A program made the translations under genes and the position numbers. A stretch of DNA of 64,000 nt from Agapanthus africanus (taxonomy: Eukaryota > Streptophyta > Magnoliopsida > Asparagales > Amaryllidaceae): assembly GCA_030015575.1 (NCBI GenBank), contig JASDDO010000018.1:381605908-381669907 (forward strand). Reading direction: 5' to 3'. A model generated the notes under the pieces. The model was not told the DNA's origin. It searched no databases and was given only the letters and a program-made list of their open reading frames with translations. Within the stretch, counting starts at the first letter, position 1. Each line of letters starts with the position of its first letter. Positions 23,827 to 35,777 of the stretch are shown here, piece by piece.

Positions 23827-26800
23827 TGTCACGACCCGAAGGTACGGAACGTGACCGGCACTTAAATTACGAAGCGTCTAGAGGCGCAACGTAATCTATG
23901 TAAGCCGAAGCCCAGAAATCTAAACCATATAAAAGAAGAAGTAAAGGAAAACATGTAGAAAGCAAGTTTAAAAACAACATCCGATTTTTCTCAAAAATTT
24001 CGGCACAGTCTCCTTTGTAAAAACTGGCCCCAAACGGGTACAAACAAGAATAATATATATACAATCAATAAAAGCATTCCCAAGAGGGAGCTAGCTCTAC
24101 GCCAACAGGCGGAAACAACCACACCAAGCACAATAATATACAACGCCAAAGGGCGAGGCTCAAAACTCTAAAGAAAACAAATCCACCAAATACTATAATA
24201 ATACAAGCGCGACTCTAAGGTCAAAATAAACAACTGGTCTTTTAAAACTTATCAAGTAATACAAGTTTGGTTGATAGAGCTTACTAGATACCAATGAAAT
24301 AATAAAAGTACAACGGCGGTCTTGATACAAGTGAACCAACTTACCGTGCAAATCACCCTGAATGAAATGATGTGCCAGCAAGCTGCCAAGGAAAGCTGTA
24401 CATCGAACCTGTAATAAAATTTGGCACAACGGGGGTGAGTTGCCAACTCGTGAGTAAAAGACATCTACGAAAAGAAATCGAATGCACGACGCTGTCCTAG
24501 GTCATAATAATATACTAATATATCACTAGTCATCTAGTAATGGCAGGGTAATAAACTACGTGTAAGTGCAAATGCTCCGTGCTCGTGTCAGTGCCTCAAA
24601 TAGTAATATGTCATGTGAATGAGTGTGCATGCACCATGAATGTAATGCAATCAACTCTGAAATCTGGATATATCTGTATAAGAAGTCTTTAACTTTTATC
24701 ATGGTAAAATTTATATAGAAATTTGGAACATCATCGATGAAATCCATGAAAATCCATGTCAAACATCGATACAAAACATGTAAATCCCAAGTCTTAATAC
24801 CTCAAAGTCTCAATATCTCGGGCTCCGTCAGTCCCGATCGGCCCATCTCATCGAATCTCACGACAACGGTCGGTATCCTCCGCATATCCGCCGCGCCAGA
24901 CATCACCTGTAGGTAGTCTTCCCCTGCCAGGCTCATCGTCTACAACTCGATCTTCTAGCCCCGGGATACTATACCGGGCCCACCATGTACCCGAGACGGT
25001 TCATCCACTCCTCGAATCGGGTCTCGAAATCTAACAGAAAACATGAAATCTCATGGTGGACGACACATACATCATGAGAAAACCGCAACTTATATTTTTA
25101 AAAAGAGAGGAGGATATAGAGGTTTTTATATATATTCTTGCGGTTTTCCCCAAAATCCAGAAATCTCATAGAAATTCAAAATCCCAAAATCATTAGTAAG
25201 TAAATGATAAGTATCGGCATAAGCCCCACAATACTGCATGATAATATGAAAATGTGAATGCATAAAATGTCTAAGAATAAATGCAATGTCTTGACTAACA
25301 CCTGAGAGTAATCACAATATTATATTGATCTAGCCTTTAGCTGATTCTATCAATAAATGATAATATGGTCTAAAGTGTACGTGACATAGTAATTACCGAT
25401 GATGATGTGTGTGAGCCGGCAAATAAGTGTACGTGAAACATGCGCATCATCGGTAATGGTGCTGGTGTCCTAACAGGCAGAGTTTCATATTAACTACAGA
25501 AACATATGTATGAACATGCAACGTGATGATTATATTTTGAATATAAAGGTAAAATGTGTACTAACCACTCATTTGGAAAATACATATTTAACTACAACTA
25601 TATGACTCGAGCCTAAACTAGTATCTATCTAACCCCCTAAGGAAACTAAACTAAAGGAATTAGTCGATAGGAAATAAGAATCCACCTAAGGTCTGAGTCC
25701 ATATCTGTAATAGTCGGCGATCCAGCCTCAATAGCGTCACGTACGTAGTACGGCTTCTTCGAATCAAGAGTGTGGATCAATCATCATATCTATGCCTCGT
25801 ACGGTAAAATTCATCGTACGGCATCCCAATATCGGGGTACGGGTCAAGTATCACCTACGTACATCATCATTCGTTTAATATCATCATCAAATAATGTCAT
25901 GATCAAAGGTACTGTACTGTAAACGCATACATCCCAATATCCTCAATCATATATCATTGCCAGCATAAATATACATCGTCAATTTATCCTCAGAAATATC
26001 ATGTCACATATATCATATCGTGATTCAGTCACAGGTTACAGTCCGGATTCTATTTTAGAGTCTCATATACCTCAATATCATCACCACCCATTATTGTTTA
26101 TGTACATATCCATTATCTCATTTTCTAATGATCCGCTAACATCATAACACGACTGTATAGCCAAGAGATCACGACCTCAAGCCCAGATATGTTGTTTAAT
26201 CCCCATGTATCATGTCACATTCTTATATCACATATACATGCTGTGTATATATATACCTACACATAGTCCTATATGTATACACACATACACATATACACCA
26301 AGTCAAGTTTCTGTGTGTGCGTGTGTATGTGTCTACCTGAAACCTATGAGTCTGCTCCAAGATATTTATCCTCAGGTAAGGTCTTTCTAAATCAGTCTAG
26401 TCCAACCTAAGGTCATTACTAGGGTTCTACTCACCAAGAATCTAGGGTCACGTCTGGCTTCCTAATGACAACAAGTACTATTCCTATTCTACGTTTGCGG
26501 GGGTGCTAAACGCCATCCACCCGACTTCCCCCATAGATATACATCCACTCACCTAGTCCTTGTCTGCCGAAGACGTTGTCGCCATCCACTTCTTCATCGT
26601 CCGAAGTTCACGTGAGGGGTACCTATACGCAAACATATACAATATCGTAAACTGAATCACGAACAAAATCAAAACGATGCACGGAACGCGCATATGTTAA
26701 ATCCTATGTCCCGCTCATGCAAAAGAACCAAATATCGCTCGATATCGGCGTACAAACGCCGATTGATCGAGATAAACACCAATAAACAACTCATAGTTTC

Positions 26801-28513
26801 AAAAGCCATTATTTATAATATAAAACTTGGTTTAAATCATCGAAACCCAAAAATCGATCAAATCGCCCAATTCCGAAAAACCTTGAAAATGTCAATTTAC
26901 CGTTTTACCTCAAAACTTACACTTAAATGAAACTAATGGTCATAATACTCATTAAATAGCATAACTAGATTATATAAACAATTACTATATTTTACCTTAA
27001 TTTGTATTAAATTGAAATTCTAGTTTGCAAACTTGCCCGATTTCGGTATTTTTAAGCAAAATTTCACAATTTCACTTTCAAACTTGATTTTGCATAATTT
27101 AAATCATTAAACCACTCCTTGAAACCTTAAGCATGTTCTAAAACTCTAACTTTATTTTTAATCCCTCATTTTAAATAAATTTTTAAAACCTAGTTTAATA
27201 AAATAGCAATATTGTGACAATTTTAAAGTGAAAGGTAGCAATTGTAACTAGATTATGTTTCATACTCAATTTACATATTAATTTACACACTAATACCACA
27301 ATCTAAAAATAAAAACCCTAATAATAATTTTATTTAACCTATTTATATGCTTTGCAAAAATCTAGTTTGCAAAAAGAACCTAATTAAAACAATTTAAATG
27401 CAACAACTAGCAATTTTGCTACTAGATTTGGTTTAACATTTCCTAATATGTTAAAATACAATTTTAGGTCAAAACCCAAGAATGAAAACCCTAATTTGAT
27501 TTAATAACCATATTTTAGAAATTTAAATCTTGAATTAAAACCATAATTAAACTCTTAATTTGATTGGGTTGAAATAATTAACAATAAATTATCATGGGTT
27601 TAGAATTTATACCACTAAAATTTGAGATCACACTTGCTTCATGACCTCCAAGATGGATCTCTTGCCTTCAAATTCCAAGCTAAAATAGAAGCAAAGAAAA
27701 TTGGATAAGGTTGAATGATGAATTTGTGCTAATATGAGTGGATTTGTGATGGATTTTGGAGGTTTTTGAAGCAAAGATGAAATAGGAAAATGTGGGGAGG
27801 GGGAGAACCTGTGCTCGGCCAGGAATTGGGAGGAGAAAAAGTGAGGGAGTGAGGGTGTGGAGATGTGTAGAATGTTCCACCATAATATCCTTCTTTAAGT
27901 CTTTTCATAATTAACTCATTTTCTTTTCATTTTTCCATTTAACCTAAATTCTAGAAACAACTTGTGTGAACCAAATGAGAGGGGGGCTGCCAAGGCCGGC
28001 CACACATGGTGAGAGGGAGTAAAAGAGAGTGTGGGGTTTGTGGGTAAGTGTGGAGACTTTAAAAGAAACACTTCTTTTAATTAATTAGCTCATTTTTCCT
28101 TTTTTCCTTCCAAAAACCCATTCTATAATTATCTAAAAACCTCATGACAACTCCAACTCAAATCAAAGCAACGTAAAACATTTTGTTTTAGTGTGACATG
28201 GTGCAAAAATTTTAAATTTACCCATTTCAATTTTTAATTTACACTAATTTAACGTATAATTAAAGCTTATGTAAATATTTAAAATAATTAATTTAGGAAA
28301 AATATTTAATTACACTAAAAATTTATAAGTCACTAAATAAACACCATTTAATAGTAATTACATAATTAAAATATGTATTTTTAATTTTATAAAGAAAAAT
28401 AATTACGGTTAAGTTTTACGAAAATACGTTTTATTTTACCCGAAAATCAGAAAATTCGCCTAAAGGATTCTTATTTATTTAATTATATAATTATTTATTT
28501 TTAAAACGTTACA
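23827..28513 (-). repeat. Gyp-D 3' LTR
   Basis: This 4.69-kb LTR starts TGTCACGACCCGAAGG and ends AACGTTACA. It matches 30323-35039 over its length. Short open frames such as the 67-codon one at 27680-27883 recur in the other LTR (34203-34406) and reflect duplication, not genes. Confidence 0.93.
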
Positions 28514-28530
28514 ATCTTTCCCCCCTTTAA
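28514..28530 (-). promoter_or_regulatory. Gyp-D polypurine tract
   Basis: The minus strand reads TAAAGGGGGGAAAGAT directly before the 3' LTR, a strong purine tract of the gypsy type. Confidence 0.85.
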
Positions 28531-29043
28531 GAAATTCGGTCTCCGAATTTAAATTAATACTCCCCCCAATTACTAAAACATTCAGCCAAAACACTCTAAT
28601 CGTCGGGGCTCCGAAATCATCAATACATAACTAAAATCAACTCCGTCAAGCATAACGCAATCATCGGAGTTAGGGTGAAAATAAAATATCAAAACTCAAT
28701 ACGAAAACCAACATAATATACATCAAAACTATAACTTATATATAGTGCGTATCGTAGTAAAATCGGCTAAACATCTTAATAAAGAAACACGCAAAAATCG
28801 CCCCTTTTTAAAATCGCCGTGCGATACGCATGTCACGACATCGATTTCATGATGAGATATATATCTTTTATTTAAGATACACGTCCCGCCTGGTTACTAA
28901 ATGAAATAGCAATAATTATAAAAAAACATACTGCTCATAATGAAATCATTCCTAATCTCATCATAAAAATATCATGTGCGTCCGGTGCGCACTGAAATCG
29001 AAACCAATTACAAATGCCACGAATACGCACAGAAACAAAACTG

Positions 29044-29230
29044 AGTGCAATGAGTGTGCACCAAAAGCATCTGTCAAGTGCAACGGGTGTGCACGACTCT
29101 AATATCAGGTGCATCTAATCTGCACAAAACCCCGATTTAGTGCATCAGGGGTGTACAAAATCGCATCAAGTGCACCAAGTATGCACAAGAATCTCAATCA
29201 GGTGCACATGGTGCACGAAAACATACACCG
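29044..29230. repeat. Degenerate 31-bp tandem array with GTGCA...TGCAC units
   Basis: Six units start at about 29044, 29077, 29108, 29139, 29169 and 29201 (spacing 30-33 bp). Each has AGTGCA or GGTGCA and, 5-9 bases on, TGCAC or a near match, an inverted repeat in most units. Weaker copies trail to about 29440. The period is not a multiple of three, so it is unlikely to code. Confidence 0.7.
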
Positions 29231-29679
29231 AATATCAAAATAGAAATCACGGTACGAAAATGCATGAAAACTAGGTCGAAGCATATGTCAAAATCATGTG
29301 TAACCCATATGCACGAAATCAAATCAAAATCTCAAAATGTATAAAACCAAATCGAGTGCACTGGGTATGTACAAAACAACATCAATACAGCTGATATATG
29401 AAACACGAATAAAGTGTAATGAAAGTACAAATAGGAAATACCAATCGTAGCACAAAATACTCAAAATACCAAAATCCAAACAACGGAAATATGAAATTCA
29501 AATCACCAAATCACAATCGTAAACACTATCGTCAATGTGCGCCTCTTTCCTCTGATGTCGATTGCTTTGAACTCGTCTCTTCGTAGCTGTGCTAACTGCG
29601 CTACCAACGACAATACTCATATTTAGAGTCTCCCACGTAATCTATCCCTTCACCTGATATCCGGACTATATTAAACTTT

Positions 29680-29985
29680 TTGATCGATTCATCAAAATCC
29701 CATAATTCCCCGAGAGCTCAACACTCAAGTACAGTTTAAAAATATCCAGTACATGCCCCAGCATCTGCGGACCAGCCGTAGAAGGGCAAACCCAAGCCTC
29801 ACTAATGGCACCACGGAACTGCCGTAAACCCTAAGGTTCAAAAGCGTTCTCGTGGTCATTATGTCGAGTTAGGGCTTCATTCTTCTAGAGGGTCTATAGA
29901 AATACCTACATGTTCTTCTGAATACCTTAAACTTGGGAAAATGGGTTTCTGACAATCGTTCGAACCCTTTAACTTCGCCTGGACG
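29680..29985 (-). other. Copia-leader-like block inside Gyp-D
   Basis: It aligns by eye with Cop-4 leader 17245-17580 and Cop-1 leader about 4640-4978. Shared landmarks in the same order are GAGCTCAACACT, CAGTTTAAAAATA, CCGTAGAAGGG, GCCTCAC, CACGGAAC/CAGCGGAAC, TCGAGTTAGGG and TTCTTCTAGAG. A weak hairpin (AACC/GGTT, 29827-29838) lies where Cop-4 and Cop-5 have strong ones. Confidence 0.75.
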
Positions 29986-30306
29986 GCATGTGAATACCGT
30001 TCGTCCGCACGCTAAACAATGCTTCAATCCTCAAGAATAAGCGATACCCTACTGGTCATCACATATGAGCCGCAGCTCCCTCTGCCCGTGCAACCGTGGT
30101 AACAGAAACCACCATCCGATATCGACGAAGATAGATCGAAGGAACGAATAGAATACGGCGCAAAGAAATGTACATCCTAAGGCTTCTTAAGCAGAGTAGC
30201 GTATCGTAAGTATGCCGCGGATCATACCCACGGTACGTCACTCTACCTATGTCACATACTCTATCAACCAAGGGTCACCCTAGACTTATACAACGTTAAA
30301 CCTAGC

Positions 30307-30318
30307 GCTCTGATACCA
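30307..30318 (-). promoter_or_regulatory. Gyp-D primer binding site, tRNA-iMet
   Basis: The minus strand reads TGGTATCAGAGC, a perfect 12-nt match, four bases from the LTR edge. Confidence 0.92.
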
Positions 30319-30322
30319 ACTT

Positions 30323-32763
30323 TGTCACGACCCGAAGGTACGGAACGTGACCGACACTTAAATTACGAAGCGTCTAGAGGCGCAACGTAATCTAAGTAAG
30401 CCGAAGCCCAGAAATCTAAACCATATAAAAGAAGAAGTAAAGGAAAACATGTAGAAAGCAAGTTTAAAAACAACATCCGATTTTTCTCAAAAATTTCGGC
30501 AGAGTCTCCTTTATAAAAACTGGCCCCAAACGGGTACAAACAAGAATAATATATATACAAACAATAAAAGAATTCCCAAGCGGAAGCTAGCTCTACGCCA
30601 ACAGGCGGAAACAACCACACCAAGCACAATAATATACAACGCCAAAGGGCGAGGCTCGAAACACAAAAGAAAACAAATCCACCAAATACTATAATAATAC
30701 AAGCGCTACTCTAAGGTCGAAATAAACAACTGGTCTTTTAAAACTTATCAAGTAATACAAGTTTGGTTGATGGAGCTTACTAGATACCAATGAAATAATA
30801 AAAGTACAACGGCGGTCCTGATACAAGTGAACCAACCTACCGTGCAAATCACCCTGAATGAAATGATGTGCCAGCAAGCTGCCAAGGAAACCTGTACATC
30901 GAACCTGTAATAAAATTTGGCGCAACGGGGGTGAGTTGCCAACTCGTGAGTAGAAGACATCTACAAAAAGAAATCGAATGCACGACGCTGCCCTAGGTTA
31001 TAATAATATACTAATATATCACTAGTCATCTAGTAATGGCAGGGTAATAAACTACGTGTAAGTGCAAATGCTCCGTGCTCGTGTCAGTGCCTCAAATAGT
31101 AATATGTCATGTGAATGAGTGTGCATGCACCATGAATGTAATGCAATCAACTTTGAAATCTGGATATATCTGTATAAGAAGTCTTTAACTTTTATCATGG
31201 TAAAATTTATATAGAAATCTGGAACATCATCGATGAAATCCATGAAAATCCGTGTCAAGTATCGACACAAAACATGTAAATCTCAAGTCTCAATACCTCA
31301 AAGTCTCAGTATCTCGGGCTCCGTCAGTCCGGATCGACCCATCTCATCGAATCTCATGACAACGGTCGGTATCCTCCGGATATCCGCCGCGCCAGACATC
31401 ACCGGTAGGTAGTCTTCCCCTGCCAGGCTCATCGTCTACAACTCGATCTTCTAGCCCCGGGATACCATACCGGGCCCACCATGTACCCGAGACGGTTCAT
31501 CCACTCCTCGAATCGGGTCTCGAAATCCAACAGAAAACATGAAATGTCATGGTGGACGACACATACATCATGAGAAAACCGCAACTTATATTTTTTAAAA
31601 GAGAGGAGGAGAGAGAGGTTTTTATATATATTCTTGCGGTTTTCCCCAAAATCCAGAAATCTCATAGAAATTCAAAATCCCAAAATCATGAGTAAGTAAA
31701 TGATAAGTATTGGCATAAGCCCCATAATACTGTATGATAATATGAAAATGTGAATGCATGAAATGTCTAAGAATAAATGCAATGTCTTGATTAACACCTG
31801 AGAGTAATCACACTATTATATTGATCTAGCCTTTAGCTGATTCTATCAATAAATGATAATATGGTCTAAAGTGTACGTGACATAGTAATTACCGATGATG
31901 ATGTGTGTGAGCCGGCAAATAAGTGTACGTGGAACATACCCATCATCGGTAATGGTGCTGGTGTCCTGACAGGCAGAGTTTCATATTAACTACAGAAACA
32001 TATGTATGAACATGCAACGTGATGATTACAATCTGAATATAAAGAGAAAATGTGTACTAACCACTCATTTGGAAAATACATATCTAACTACAACTATATG
32101 ACTCGAGCCTAAACTAGTATCTATCTAACCCCCTAAGGAAACTAAACTAAAGGAACTAGTCGATAGGATATAAGAATCCACCTAAGGTCTGAGTCCATAT
32201 CTGTAATAGTTGGCGATCCAGCCTCAATAGCGTCACGTACGTAGTACGGTTTCCTCGAATCAAGAGTGCGGATCAATCATCACATCTATGCATCGTAAGG
32301 TAAAATCCATCGTACGACATCCCAATATCGGGATACGGGTCAAGTATCACCTACGTACATCATCATTCGTTTAATATCATCGTCAAATAATTTCATGATC
32401 CAAGGTACTGTACTATAAACGCATACATCCCAATATCCTCAATCATATATCATTGCCAGCATAAATATACATCATCAATTTATCCTCAGAAATATCATGT
32501 CACATATATCATATCGTGATTCAGTCACATGTTACAGTCCGGATTCTATTTTAGAGTCTCATGTACCTCAATATCATCACCACCCATTATTGTTTATGTA
32601 CATATCCATTATCTCATTTTCTAATGATCCGCTAACATCATAACACGACTGTATAGCCAAGAGATCACGACCTAAAGCCCAGTTATGTTGTTTCATCCCC
32701 ATGTATCATGCCACATCCTTATATCACATATACATGCTGTGTATATATATACCTACACATAGT

Positions 32764-32805
<42 letters not shown>

Positions 32806-35039
32806 CACATATACACCAAGTCAAGTTTCTGTGTGTGCGTGTGTATGTGTCTACCTGAAACCTACGAGTCTGCTCCAAGATATTTATCCTCAGGTAAGGT
32901 CTTTCTAAATCAGTCTAGTCCAACCTAAGGTCATTACTAGGGTTCTACTCACCAAGAATCTAAGGTCACGTCTGGCTTCCTAATGACAACAAGTACTATT
33001 CCTATTCTACGTTTGCGGAGGTGCTAAACGCCATCCACCCGACTTCCCCCGTAGATATACATCTACTCACCTGGTCCTTGTCTGCCGAAGACGATGTCGC
33101 CATCCACTTCTTCATCGTCCGAAGTTCACGTGAGGGGTACCTATACGCAAATACATACAATATCATAAACTGAATCATGGACAAAATCAAAACGACGCAC
33201 AGAATGCGCATAGGTTAAAACCTATGTCCCGCTCATGCAAAAGAACCAAATATCGCTCGATATCGGCGTACTAACGCCGATTGATCGAGATAAGCACCAA
33301 TAAACAACTCATAGTTTCAAAACCCATTATCTATAATATAAAACTTGGTTTAAATCATCGAAACCCTAAAATCGATTAAATCGTCCAATTCCGAAAAACC
33401 TTGAAAATGTCAATTTACCGTTTTACTTCAATACTTGATGCTTAAATGAAACTAATGGTCATAATACTCATTAAATAGCATAACTAGATTATATAAACCA
33501 TTAATATATTTTTAACACCCTAATTTGTATTAAATTGAAATTCTAGTTTGCAAACTTGCCCGATTTCGATACTTTTAAGCAAAATTTCACAATTTCACTT
33601 CCAAACTTGATTTTGCATAATTTAAATCATTAAACCACTCCTTGAAACCTTAAAGATGTTCTAAAACTCTAACTTTATTTTTAATCCCTCATTTTAAATA
33701 AATTTTCAAAACCTAGTTTAATAAAATAGCAATATTGTGACAATTTTAAAGTGAAAGGTAGCAATTGTAACTAGATTATGTTTCATACTCAATTTACATA
33801 GTAATCTACACACTAATACCACAATCTAAAAATAAAAACCCTAATAATAATTTTATCTAACCTATTTATTTTTTTTGCAAAAATCTAGTTTGCAAAAAGA
33901 ATCTAATTAAAACAATTTAAATGCAACAACTAGCAATTTTTCTACTAGATTTGGTTTAACATTGCCTAATATGTTAAACTACAATTTTAGATCAAAACAC
34001 AAGAATGAAAACCCTAATTTTATTTAATAACCATATTCTAGAAATTTAAATCTTGAATTAAAACCATAATTAAACTCTTAATTTGATTGGGTTGAAATAA
34101 TTAACAACAAATTAACATGGGTTTAGAATTTATACCACTAAAATTTGAGATCACACTTGCTTCATAACCTCCAATATGGATCTCTTGCCTTCAAATTCCA
34201 AGCTAAAATAGAAGCAAAGAAAATTGGATAAGGTTGAATGATGAATTTGTGCTAATATGAGTGGATTTGTGATGGATTTTGGAGGTTTTTGAAGCAAAGA
34301 TGAAATAGGAAAATGTGGGGAGGGGGAGAACCTGTGCACGGCCAGGAATTGGGAGGAGAAAAAGTGAGGGAGTGAGGGTGTGGAGATGTGTAGAATGTTC
34401 CACCATAATATCCTTCTTTAAGTCTTTTCATAATTAACTCATTTTCTTTTCATTTTTCCATTTAACCTAAATTCTAGAAGCAACTTGTGTGAACCAAAAG
34501 AGAGGGGGGCTGCCAAGGCCGGCCACACATGGTGAGAGGGAATAAAAGAGAGTGTGGGGTTTGTGGGTAAGTGTGGAGACTTTAAAAGAAACACTTCTTT
34601 TAATTAATTAGCTCATTTTCCCTTCTTTTTTTTTTCCAAAAACCCATTCTATAATTATCTAAAAACCTCATGACAACTCCAACTCAAATCAAAGCAACAT
34701 AAAACATTTTGTTTTAGTGTGACATGGTGCACAAATTTTAAATTTACCCATTTCAATTTTTAATTTACACTAATTTAACGTATAATTAAAGATTATGTAA
34801 ATATTTAAAATAATTAATTTAGGAAAAATATTTAATTAAACTAAAAATTTATAAGTCACTAAATAAACACCATTTAATAGTAATTACATAATTAAAGTAT
34901 GTATTTTTAATTTTATAACGAAAAATAATTACGGTTAAGTTTTACGAAAAATACGTTTTATTTTACCGAAAATCAGAAAATTCGCCTAAAGGATTCTTAT
35001 TTATTTAATTATTTAATTATTTATTTTTAAAAGGTTACA
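30323..35039 (-). repeat. Gyp-D 5' LTR
   Basis: This 4.72-kb copy nearly matches the 3' LTR. The AT microsatellite at 32766-32799 is expanded relative to the other LTR (near 26268). Confidence 0.93.
32766..32799. repeat. AT microsatellite, expanded in one Gyp-D LTR
   Basis: About 17 TA units. The same place in the other LTR (near 26268) has only a few, with TATGTATACACACATA instead. Confidence 0.92.
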
Positions 35040-35095
35040 CTATAATATATATGATATGTACTATAATGGCCTCTAGGGCATACACATAACTAACA
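35040..35095 (-). repeat. Cop-4 5' LTR, segment 3 (outer end)
   Basis: It begins with the right CTATA duplication of Gyp-D and runs to ACTAACA, matching about 11872-11927 of the intact LTR. GATGT (35096-35100) follows as the Cop-4 target duplication. Confidence 0.9.
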
Positions 35096-35722
35096 GATGT
35101 AGCTTACGCGCTTAGCGTGGTGAGCCAGTATCAGTTAAACCCAAGAAAGAACCACTGGACCGCAGTGAAGAACATTCTTAAGTACCTGAGAAAGACTAAG
35201 GAAATGTTCTTGGTGTACGGTAATGGGGACCTCCAGGTGGAGTTCTTTACCGACTCGAGCTTCTAAAGTGACAATGATGACAACATGTTTGTCTCGGGTT
35301 TTTTTGTTTACCATCAACGGAAGGGTGGTCTGTTGGAAGAGCTCCAAATAGGACATCATCACAGACTCGACGATGGAGGTTGAATATATTGCTGCGAACG
35401 ATACCATAAAAGAAGCTGTCTGGATAAAGATATTCATTATTGAACTTGAGGTGGTTCCGTCCATTGTTAATCCAATACCATTGTATTGCGACAACAATAG
35501 AGATATGGCTTTAGCGAAGGAACCATGGTCCCATCAGAAATCCAGACACATCTTAAGGTGGTATCACCTGATCAGGGAGATCGTTGATCATCGCAGATCG
35601 AGGTGCGCAGAGTGGACAAAAAAGAAAACATGGCGGATCCATTCACCAAGGCTTTCCTTCAAGCACAGTTCGAGAGACTATTTGAGATGCTGGGTATGCG
35701 ATACGCCAACAATTGGCCCTAG
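35096..35722 (+). pseudogene. Cop-3 RT end and RNase H, stops and frameshifts
   Basis: The translation resumes DVAYALSVVSQYQLNP, then KNILKYLRKTKEMFLVYG. TAA at 35264-35266 follows TDSSF, the same place as in Cop-4. A frameshift follows near 35300, and the frame [17 protein letters not shown] to [21 protein letters not shown] (35373-35600) shows RNase H. Another shift after VDHR precedes the NMADPFTKAF region and the terminal GMRYANNWP with stop TAG at 35720-35722. Confidence 0.87.
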
Positions 35723-35777
35723 TGCAGACGATGGGTACTCGATAGGCTAATATATGGCCTTAGTGAAAGTGTGAAAT

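Larger units (their letters stand above)
28514..30322 (-). other. Gyp-D interior, no coding capacity
   Basis: The 1.8 kb between the LTRs holds no reading frame longer than about 70 codons and no gag, protease, RT, integrase or chromodomain motif. In RNA order it has the primer site, about 320 nt of unassigned sequence, a copia-leader-like block (29985-29680), a 31-bp periodic array (29230-29044) and the purine tract. Confidence 0.85.
23827..35039 (-). mobile_element. Gyp-D: 11.2-kb non-autonomous element with 4.7-kb LTRs and no genes
   Basis: It has two direct repeats of 4687 and 4717 bp (TGTCACGACCC...GTTACA), a 1.8-kb interior, an iMet primer site and a purine tract. Perfect CTATA duplications flank it (23822-23826 and 35040-35044). 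The interior has no gag or pol motif, which fits a LARD-type element. LTR divergence looks low (2 differences in the first 85 bases), younger than the host Cop-4. The interior carries a block resembling copia leaders. Confidence 0.9.
9773..35095 (-). mobile_element. Cop-4: copia element without gag, 5' LTR split by two gypsy-type insertions
   Basis: On the minus strand the order is 5' LTR (pieces 35095-35040, 23826-22925 and 19213-17985), iMet primer site (17983-17971), a 2.8-kb leader, pol (15214-11942) and 3' LTR (11927-9773). By eye the two LTRs differ by about 7 of the first 130 bases. Removing Gyp-C and Gyp-D restores a continuous LTR matching the intact copy. Gag is missing, and pol has two premature stops and an altered protease active site. 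Confidence 0.9.

Noticed and set aside
27680..27883. 67-codon minus-strand frame in Gyp-D, repeated without change at 34203-34406.
   Set aside because: Identity is expected because both lie in the paired LTRs; low-complexity composition and no initiation context.
29044..29230. CRISPR-like regular spacing.
   Set aside because: Units are degenerate, without constant repeats or unique spacers, in a plant retroelement.
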